Source: Symbiodinium natans (taxonomy: Eukaryota > Sar > Dinophyceae > Suessiales > Symbiodiniaceae). From it: a stretch of DNA of 64,000 bases. The notes below the pieces were generated by a model that saw only the letters and a list, made by a program, of their open reading frames with translations, was not told the DNA's origin and made no database searches. Shown one piece after another: positions 32,480 through 41,600 of this stretch (its first letter is position 1; the number at the start of each line of letters is the position of its first letter). A program made the position numbers and the translations under genes. Location of the stretch: contig CAJNDS010002001.1 in the NCBI GenBank assembly GCA_905221605.1, positions 611,001-675,000 on the forward strand, given 5' to 3'.

Positions 32480-32695
32480 ATGGATATGATGTGGCGTCGA
32501 TCTGAACCTGGACCATTATCGGCGGCCAATGATGCCGAAGAAAATCGTGGTGATGGGGGTGAAGAACGACAACAAATGGTACAGGCGCTGACAGATGGTA
32601 GGGAGGTTGCAATGATACAACCAACGTCTCAGGTGGAAAACGAAGTGGTTCCGGGTTCCAGCAGCGAATCCTTTCTGGAGCGAGCGGGCTCATGA
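32480..32695 (+). CDS. Retrotransposon gag, N-terminal piece
   Basis: First ATG (gccATGg) after the primer-binding site; 71 codons beginning MDMMWRRSEPG, ending at TGA 32693. Family-typical gag text continues in another frame: just upstream of 32700 the plus-one frame reads NPFWSERAHEEM, so the true gag probably switches frame near 32660, where one extra base relative to an intact frame would explain it. Confidence 0.65.
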   Translation: MDMMWRRSEPGPLSAANDAEENRGDGGEERQQMVQALTDGREVAMIQPTSQVENEVVPGSSSESFLERAGS

Positions 32696-32699
32696 AGAA

Positions 32700-34037
32700 A
32701 TGAGACTGAGGCAATCAAGGCCAGCAAGTCTCCCTGCGAGCGGAGGGGATAGAAGTGGTGAAGAAACAAGAAGGCCACCGTCGTTGCCAGAACTTCGGGA
32801 TCGGGAACCTGTCCCAGCTGAGAGGCCATCGTCAGGTTTGATGGGCCAGATGGAAAGAGGTAATATCGGTGAGACACAAGGCGAGGAAGAGCTTATTCCT
32901 GATCTGAGTGGTGAAGAACAAGGTGAAGATATGGCGGTGGTAAAGCGTGCGCTGAAAGAGTTGCTTGTGCAAACAAAGGAGCTGGGGAACAGGTTGCATC
33001 GGGTGGAGGAGAAAAGCTATACCTCTGCTGCATCTGGGTCAGCTTCGAGAGCACGGAGCACTGGAGTGGTGGACGCAAATGCTGCATATCCTTTGGGAAT
33101 GACTCCAGAGAAGCAGTACCTGCCAGCACAAGTTTTCTACACTGATGGTATGGGTGGTTTCTGGACTGTGTTGCCTGATGGGACATGGCTGCCGATTGAG
33201 GGCTACGACCTTCCAAAGGGTTGTGACCTTCAACCCTTGCCTGAGCCCAGGAAAGGGGATGTTCACGTGGAGGATGAGAAGGAAGTGCCAATGGTGCACG
33301 TAACTGAAGGGAAGAAACCCTCCAGATTGCCTCCATTGAATTACCCCATGGGAGGTTCTGCAAGTGGTGGATATGCAAGTGGACCACCTGGTTTAACACA
33401 TGTTCCGATTACTTCCTTGCCGTCAGGCGTTGATGGTTCTGCCGCACTGTTGGGAAATCAGCCCGGTTTTGTTTCAGCTCGGGAAACTTCAGCGCAAGAG
33501 AACTCAGCAGGATCGGGTGGATATACAATGGTAGATGATGTTCCATATCGGTGGAAAATGATTGCTGGGAAGTTGGAATTAGAAAAGGTTCCGCTCACAG
33601 TTTTTACGCCCGGAATGGGACATGGACTGCCTCAAGGGCCTGGTGGAAGGGTCAGCTTACCTCCTGGAGCGGTGGTGCCACGTGGTATGCCAAACATTGG
33701 TGATAGTTCTGGAACTGAACGTCCGGAGGCTCTTGGGAAGCATGTGATGAGCCTTCCTACTTTGGCAGACTATACATCAAGCAATCCGACGGCACTAGGT
33801 GATTGGATCGCAATGATCGAGCCAATGCTGTCTTCGCTGACAGATACAGGAAGAGTGTGGTGGCAATCCGTCTATACAAAGGCGTATGAGGCGTACGCCA
33901 AATGGTTGAGTGTCCCTCAGTGGAAAGGTTGGGCATCAAGGCTGAGCTGGAAGGGCTCAAGGGGGTTCGAACTGTGCATGTTTTGTTGGAGCAGAGAGCG
34001 GTGTCTTTGCTGCTACAGGCGATTCCGGAGAGATTGA
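32700..34037 (+). CDS. Retrotransposon gag, main ORF
   Basis: A 445-codon ORF; the same frame is open from 32616. Hydrophilic N-terminal part, a likely coiled coil (VKRALKELLVQTKELGNRL, residues about 81-99), a Gly/Pro-rich middle and a capsid-like end with WWQSVYTKAYEAYAKWLSV (about residues 385-403). From residue about 405 the sequence stops resembling gag; the continuation (SVERLGIKAELEGL) is in the minus-one frame, the next ORF. The break lies in GTGTCCCTCAG at about 33910-33920, where one missing C would explain it. Confidence 0.8.
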   Translation: MRLRQSRPASLPASGGDRSGEETRRPPSLPELRDREPVPAERPSSGLMGQMERGNIGETQGEEELIPDLSGEEQGEDMAVVKRALKELLVQTKELGNRLHRVEEKSYTSAASGSASRARSTGVVDANAAYPLGMTPEKQYLPAQVFYTDGMGGFWTVLPDGTWLPIEGYDLPKGCDLQPLPEPRKGDVHVEDEKEVPMVHVTEGKKPSRLPPLNYPMGGSASGGYASGPPGLTHVPITSLPSGVDGSAALLGNQPGFVSARETSAQENSAGSGGYTMVDDVPYRWKMIAGKLELEKVPLTVFTPGMGHGLPQGPGGRVSLPPGAVVPRGMPNIGDSSGTERPEALGKHVMSLPTLADYTSSNPTALGDWIAMIEPMLSSLTDTGRVWWQSVYTKAYEAYAKWLSVPQWKGWASRLSWKGSRGFELCMFCWSRERCLCCYRRFRRD

Positions 34038-35620
34038 AGACCGAGATCGTTTCCACTCGAATGTTGGGGTCGGTGATGATATTTTACAAGTTGCTGACAG
34101 TTTACCAACCAGGTGGAGCAAACGAGCGCAGCACAATGTTAAACTTCTTGGCGCAACCATCCTCAGCGACCTCGATCTCAGAGGCTATTAAGGGAGTGCG
34201 ACAATGGGCGCAATGGCGTTCCCGGTTAAGGGAGCTGCGAGCATCCGAGCCGGATGCTACCTTGCTTATCAAGGGATTGGATGCTTTATCATCCGCGTTG
34301 CTGGCAAAACACCCTACGGTGCATTTCAGAGTGGCATCCTTCCGGGAGAAATTGGGGGTGGACTACTCGCCGACCTCTGAAACTGCGACACAACTAGCTG
34401 AAATGTTACAAGCAGAATTCGAACTGCTATTGCATAGCGCTGGTGAACAAGAGGTGAAGCAGGACTCGGACGCCAAGAAAAGGGCCAGGTTAAACAAGGC
34501 CCAAAAGGGAACTGGTGACGAGACGGAGGAGGGTGACAAAGGCAAAGGGAAAGGAAAAAGGTACAGCGGAGATGGTGAACGTCCTTTCTGTTGGATATAT
34601 GGGAAGACAGAAGCAGGCTGCAAGTTCGGATCACGTTGCAAATTTCGCCATGACAAGGACTCCCTGGAGCGTGGAAGATGTTTTGAATGTGGGGCCATTG
34701 GCCATTTACAGCCGCAGTGTCCATACAAAGATGGTGTAAGTTCCAATGCGGACTCAAATCCTGAAAGGAATAGATCTAAAGGGAATTCTCCCAAAGGGGG
34801 AAAGGGCGGCAAAGGTGCAAAATGGGGAAATGCCAAAAAGGCAGAAGTGGCTGAAGTGGGAGATGAGATGGCTAATGCGGGATTGGATAAAGGTTCTGCA
34901 AGTCCCTCATCACCATCAACACCCAATCAGGTCCTTGCTGAAGCGTTAGAAGTGCTGAAATCTATGAAGCTGTCATCAGCGCAGTCAGCATCAAGCGGGG
35001 ATCCCAGTCGAATGTTATGTGACTCTGGATTATTTCAGCAGGAAGGGAGAGTGGCGTTGGTGGATACAGCTGCTACGCATCTTGTGCGGACGCTTTTTCC
35101 ATGGGAATGTTTACCCGACACTACTGTTATGGTGCAAAGCGCGCTTGGTGGTGTGACAATGAGGATTACAGAGAAAGGGACGTTGATTAGGGAAGACAAT
35201 GGGCCCCTGATTATCCCTCTCTGGTTGATTTTGGAGTTTGGGGCGAACCTCACCGTGATCAATGGGATGTGTCACGTGAGTGCAAAATCTTCGCTGGACC
35301 AACTCTTATGGTTTGAACATGGCTGTTTGGTTATGGATTACAAAACAGCTGAAAAAATGGTTTTGCATGCTGAAAGGCAGCGTGCGTCGTTGTCCCATTC
35401 TCAATGGAGGAATGGAAGGGCGGACTGTGGAGTCGGTTCGTCTGATGCCACGTTGTTGCCGAAGCAGAAGGCCGAGGAGTATGCGTTCTACATGTGGCCA
35501 GGGTTTCTGACACCAATGAGTGTTCGGGAATGGGCATGTTGGACTCGGGAGCATCACATCCTCTCAGATCACTTCGTCCTGGTGAACAGCTTCCGCAGCA
35601 AAAGGTGTTGGTGTCTTTAG
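33902..35620 (+). CDS. Retrotransposon gag C-terminus and first protease-like domain
   Basis: A 572-codon ORF overlapping the previous one by 136 nt. Capsid-like helices occupy residues 1-200. A basic stretch precedes a CCCH zinc finger (C230-x9-C-x5-C-x3-H) and a CCHC zinc knuckle (C260-x2-C-x4-H-x4-C), both nucleic-acid binding and normal for gag. Residues about 385-455 read VDTAATHLVRTL and then a beta-rich stretch that parallels the true protease at the start of the next ORF, but with DTAA in place of the catalytic DSGA. The last about 45 residues are out of frame; the element continues in the minus-one frame. Confidence 0.8.
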   Translation: MVECPSVERLGIKAELEGLKGVRTVHVLLEQRAVSLLLQAIPERLKTEIVSTRMLGSVMIFYKLLTVYQPGGANERSTMLNFLAQPSSATSISEAIKGVRQWAQWRSRLRELRASEPDATLLIKGLDALSSALLAKHPTVHFRVASFREKLGVDYSPTSETATQLAEMLQAEFELLLHSAGEQEVKQDSDAKKRARLNKAQKGTGDETEEGDKGKGKGKRYSGDGERPFCWIYGKTEAGCKFGSRCKFRHDKDSLERGRCFECGAIGHLQPQCPYKDGVSSNADSNPERNRSKGNSPKGGKGGKGAKWGNAKKAEVAEVGDEMANAGLDKGSASPSSPSTPNQVLAEALEVLKSMKLSSAQSASSGDPSRMLCDSGLFQQEGRVALVDTAATHLVRTLFPWECLPDTTVMVQSALGGVTMRITEKGTLIREDNGPLIIPLWLILEFGANLTVINGMCHVSAKSSLDQLLWFEHGCLVMDYKTAEKMVLHAERQRASLSHSQWRNGRADCGVGSSDATLLPKQKAEEYAFYMWPGFLTPMSVREWACWTREHHILSDHFVLVNSFRSKRCWCL

Positions 35621-38600
35621 CTGTTGGATCTCGGGAGATGTGTATTACCCCAGGTGGGACCCTGGTAACTCCTGAAATGGTAGATCCACTGGTGCCAATT
35701 GGCAAAGCGAGCGCCTTGGTTGGTCTCAGAGTTCAGTGGCGTGGTGGCAAGTGCACAGCCTCACATCCTGTTCTGGGAGAACTTCGCGTTCGTGATCTGA
35801 ATGGGTGCCCTTGTTTGGAAAAGGAGGTGGCGCTTCAGATCATTGATGAAATGGATTGGTGTTCACCAAAGCAAGCATTGAAGGTGGCACGTATGGTTCA
35901 AGGGTGTCCGAATACGGACAACGAGGTGGCTGTAAAAGCGTCGTTGCAAAGCGCAGCGCGGACAGCGTCAGCGAATGAGGAGGAGTTCGTCCAGGCATGC
36001 TGGCGGTTTCTTCGGTGGTATTATGGGGATATACCAGAAAATATGCTGATGGAGCTGTTGCCACGTGGAGATATTGCGGCGCTGCCTTTCAACCGTCATA
36101 AAAGGAGACGGCTGGCACGAGCAAAAAGGGTGGTGGTACACCTATTTTCGGGAAAACAAAAATGGCATTTTCCCAGTCGGGATGTGGAGGTACTGGAGCT
36201 GGATTTGAAGAAAGGCGGTGACCTACATAATTCGAGCGTCTGGAAGTATCTTCTGCATCTGGCGGCTGAAGGAAAGGTGGTTGCTGTGGTTGGAGGACCT
36301 CCATGCAGGACAGTGTCAAGGTTGAGAGGTGAAGACGGTGGTCCACCTGTATTACGCCGACGCTGTGGGCCTGAACGGTTGGGATTAAAGAGTCTTCCTT
36401 GGCCACATCAAGAATTAGCTCAAAAGGATGGTGTTTTACTTCTGAAGATGCTTTTCCTATATGACGTGGCGGTGCATTCAAGGTGTGGAACTGCTGAAGT
36501 CATCAATGGGAGTTCTGTCTTCTTTGGTATGGAAAGCCCTGGGGACCCTGAACTCATAGGGAAGGATTTCTCTCAGAACGGCAAAACGGTCTTGAGTGCT
36601 GAGGATCTGGTGGATGGTTCTCAGGAAGGGCTCTCAAGTCCTACCTTCTGGAGTTGGCCAGAGGTGAAAAGCTTTTGTGAGCGTTATGGAATGTACGCTG
36701 CACATTTTGATCAAGGAGCATTGGGACATGCTCTGGTGAAACCTACGACTTTCCTGGTGTCTGATATGGAACTGTGGGAATCGTTGGAACAGGTTCGCGT
36801 GGTTGTTCCGTGGTCGGCAACATTCGCTTCTACCCTGGAAGAACGTATTGGACAATCCTCCATATGGGCGCGATGGGCGTTTGGATTGGTTAAAAGAATA
36901 CGTCACAGGTTGGCACAATGGTTGCACGAGAGCGATGCTGAACGGGAAGCTACGGTGTTAAAAAAGGGAGAACGAGAAGGGACGTTACGGAGGTTGACAG
37001 CTGAGGAGCGAGCTTTCCGTGACCATTGCCTAAGGGGGCATATTCCTTTCAGACGTGATTGTCAAATTTGTGTGTCTGCCGCTGGCAAAGAGCGTCGCCA
37101 TTTGAGGCGGAAGCATGGGGATGCTTACACTTTATCATTGGACTTAGCGGGTCCATACAAGTGTTCAAAGGATGCTCACCAGCAGAAGCCACGACACGCT
37201 GTTATTGGTGTGTATCAATTTCCAATGTTGGATCCCAATGTGGGTCGCCCTCCAGAAAAGGAGGAAGATGCGGATGAGGTGGAAGATCAGGTGGCAGATG
37301 AAGGTGCTGGTGTCGGAGAATGGTTAGGCGATGCAGTCGCTAACTTCGAGGAGGAAGACTCTGCGCCGGTGGAACCTGCGCCAGTTCTGGAGGCAGAGGT
37401 GTTAAAAATCCAAGCTTCTGAAAAATCCTGGAAGGAACTGAGGGACCATTTGACCCAACCTGTCCGTATGATCAACTTCGTTATGGTGGAGCCGATTGTG
37501 GATACACAGCAAACAACTGTTTTGTCGGCGGTTCAAAGAATGATGGTGCGCTTGCAGAGACATGGGTATCCGGTGTTGAGAATCCACTCAGATCGAGCGG
37601 GGGAGTTTGTCAATGCACGCTTCCGGTCCTTTTGTGAAACTCGTCTGATATACAGGACCACTGGTGATCCTGGAGTCCCGCAAACAAATGGGCGCGCTGA
37701 AGCATGTGTGGGTTTATTCAAACGTGGTGTGAGGTCGCTCTTAAAGGAGGCGCGACTCGGGCCGGCGTACTGGGCACTGGCTGCTCGCCATTGGTCAATG
37801 TTACGGTGGCAGAAAGCTGAAAGGGAGTTGGGTTTGAAACCGAAAGCATTGCTTCCCTTTGGTGCTCAGATTCAAGTCAAACGTCGTCCGTGGGAGTTGC
37901 TGGGTCCGGATGGAACAAAGAAAGGTCGGCAATGGGTCGATCGTACGCAGCCCGCGCTTCTTTTGGGTCCATGCGATGACCTACCTGGTGGTTATTGGGT
38001 GGAAGCTCAAGGGACTGCCAAAGATCCGGATGAACTGGTGTTATTTCCCTGCACTACGATTTTTTCCAATATAAAGGAACCGCCTGCATTGGAGCTGGAA
38101 GGGGTGGTAGAAGAACAGGAGCCTTCTCCTCCGGAGCATCGTCTCAAGGGGAAAAAACCAGCGCTTCGGTTCGCTGATGAGGAAGGTCCTCCTTTACCTC
38201 CGCCTCGCGATCCTCCAGCTCACCATCGGTTAAAGGCAAAAAGCCCGGCCTCTTCACTGCGTGGTCATGTGGGCTCTTTGCGCTTGCTTCGCAAGCGGGG
38301 GGAGAGTCCGCCCTTAGAAATTTTCGAGGATGACATGCAGGGTTTGGGGGAGCTGGAAGAAAATGCAGATGTTGAGGACAATGTTCCTGGTGATGAGTAT
38401 TGGCCGACATGCTGTTCTCCTCATGAAAATGCTTATTTGGTCTGCAAAAGTGAGACTGCCGAGGATGGAACACAGTTGGAAAAAGAAGAACAAAAAGCCA
38501 AGTCAATGTATGAAAGGTCTATGTATGATTACGTGGACTGTGAGGAGCTTTTGGAAGGGATTGTATACCCAAAGAGGGTGAATCGGAGAGGTGGTATCAA

Positions 38601-41600
38601 CAATTGGTGCACAAGCACGCGAGCTCTGGTGTTGGGCCACTATACTCATGGCGGAGTGTGTGGTATTACAAAAGAGACCCATCGAAGGCCATGGCTATGT
38701 CGTTATTTGACATCATTCGTGAGGCACCACAATCCTGAAGCCAAATTTTCTGCTCTTCAGATCTCGTGCAATGCTCCGGTATCATTGCATAGGGATAGTC
38801 ACAATGAAAAGCATTGCTGCAATTATGTGTGTGGCTTTGGTGACTATAAAGATGGTCAGCTGTGGGTTGAGGATGAAAAGGTTTTAGAGGAAGGAGCTGA
38901 AGTGGTGGAGCAATCCTATGGGAAGAAAGTCTTACCTGGAAAATTGGTCGATATCCACTGGAACTTCATGTCGTTCTTTCCGAGAAAACTGCATGGTCCT
39001 ATGCCTTGGAAAGGGAACAGGGTATCCTTGACAGGGTACACACCTGTTTTTATGGAGCGTTTGAGCTACAAGGATAGGTGCTATCTTCTCCAATGCAAGT
39101 TTCCTCTTCCGGAACCACAAGCTGAAGAAGGTGAAAAAAGGAAATGGTTAAAAATGACGCTGAAAGAAACCTCGCTGGACGACCTTGCAGAGGAAGTCGA
39201 CTACGCTGTGTTCGAAGCGCATCAATGGGCTCTAGAGGAGCATTTGAGTATTCGACGCCTAATTGCTGAACAGGAATGTTGCATTTTGGACGAGTTCCAT
39301 GGATCGGCCAATGAGTCGAATGAGGAAAAAGGATCAGAGACTAGAGAATGGCTGGTTAAAGCAAAAAGGGCTGAGGAACAGCTCTCGAAGTTTTTGGTCA
39401 AAGCAGCTCAAGTTCAGCAAATGGTACAAGAAAATACTGCGCTTGAGGCAGCAGAGGAGGTTGAGTTCCTGCAAACAAAAACAATCCCTACACAAGAAGC
39501 CATGCAAGAGCTGGAAAAGTGGAGGGAATCATTGTCGGATGAGGTGGCATCTTTGGTGAAAGAGTTGGAGGTGGTGGAACCAGCAACTCAAGAAAAGCTG
39601 GACAAATTGGCGGAAGAGCCTAACGCACCGGTGATTGAGTACGTTCCCAGTCTGGTGGTGTTTACTCGGAAGCAAGGGACAGGGAGGCGACGTGCCCGTA
39701 TCTGTGCATGTGGAAACTTTATTTCGTCAACGGCAGCTACAGAGTATGAAGGGCCGAGGTCCCTCAGTCGTCACTCGCTGTACGCTCCAGGTTTAGATTC
39801 AACTACATTCAGGTGTCAAGTGAGGCACGCAGCATATATGGTGTGGATCATCGCTGGTTTAGACATTTCCAAAGCTTTTCTGACGGCGCCGATGAATAGG
39901 GCGCAAAGAGAAGGGCGTTTGGTGGTGGTGCAGCCTCCAAGGGCGGCGGTGAAATTGGGTCTTTGCACAAAGGAGGAGCGGTGGATTGTGAGAAAGGCCT
40001 TGTACGGTTTGGCCGCAAGTCCTGCAGCATGGGTGGAGTGGCGAGACCAACGTCTTCAAGGTATGTCTTGGGTGTCAAAGGATGGACGAGCAATGAGCTT
40101 TCAGAGGTCCAACGCAGACCCAAGTCTGTTCCTTATTATGGCACAAGAAAAGCCGGAAGGTGCAAGCAAGTTGGTAGGGACAATGGGTCTTTACGTGGAT
40201 GATTTTTTGATGGCTGGGACTATGACAGTGCTCCGGGAAGCCTTGGAACAGATCAGGAAGGAGTGGAAAACTTCTGAACCCGAGTTCTGTGGTCCAGGCT
40301 GTGGTGATGGATTCCTGAAGTTTTTGGGTGTCCAAATCTGGTATCGAAATGGCAGCTTCTTTCTCAACCAGGAGGACTTCGTGAGAGATTTGCTGAACCG
40401 AAGAGGGTATCAGATTGATGAAACTGGAAAAGGTAGTAACCTGCCAATGGTGAAAGAAACTCCAGGTGAAGAAGAGGAGGTGGATATTCCTTCCTTGCGA
40501 GCGGCTCAAGGTGCCGTAGGGGAGTTCCTCTGGGTGGCAATCAAAACTCGACCTGATTTGGCGTTCTGCACGAGCCAGTTGTCTTTGTGGACATCCCGAA
40601 GGCCGCGATTTGTGGTTAAAAAGGCTGAGGAAGTTTTCCGATACCTTGCTGCAACTCCAACGTTAGGCTTGACGTTCGGAGCAATCGCAACATGCGAAAA
40701 AGAAAGAAATGAGGTGTTGCGTTATGGACGAGGCGTCAAGGTGGTGGAGTCCTACGCGGATGCCAGCTTTGCGGCAGGTGAAAATGAAAAGAGCCACTCA
40801 GGAGCAGTGGTGGTGTGGGGTGATTGTCCAGTGATGTGGGCAACACAAAGACAATCAACGGTGGCTTTAAGTACGGCTGAAGCTGAATTACATGCGTCCA
40901 TAGAGGGAGCAACGATGATTCAGTCGTGCACCCCTATAATTGCCGCTTTGGTTGGAACAGGTGAAGAATCGCTGCAAAAAGTGCTGTATACAGATCCGGT
41001 TTCGACATGCTCAATCATTCAATATCCGGCTGGAAGCTGGAGGACAAGACACCTGAGAATTCGAGCAGCCGGTGTCAGGTCTCTGGTAGACCGTGGTTAC
41101 ATGGTGATAGCGCATCTTCGTGGTGAGTATATGATTGCTGATCTGTTGACAAAATTGATGAGTGGACAGGTTTATGCAAAGCAAAAGGCACTTTGGGGTC
41201 TCCAACTGTTAGTACAAGGAACTGACTTGAAAAGGGCCTCTCTTGCAATGGCGGTCATGATGGTGGCTGCATCGCTGCAAGGGATGGCAACAGGTGGAGA
41301 AGAAGTGTCAGCTGCTGGTTTCTTTTGCTCAGAAGAAGGGGTGTGCCAGGTCGCCAATACATCTACGGTTATGGTTCTGGCTCAAGGTATTGAAATGGTT
41401 ATCAACAATTCAGACCTTGTTGCGTATTTGGTGGCAGCAATCATAATCTGGGAATTGACATGGTGCCTCTTTCGGCGGCTGTACAAATGGCTGTGGATCA
41501 AGAAAGTGGTGGTTATTCCTGCGAGTGCCACTTTGTATACAACAGTGGGTGGGAACTGTATGCACGCAAGCAGTGACTGTGATGTTCTGCGATATTCACA

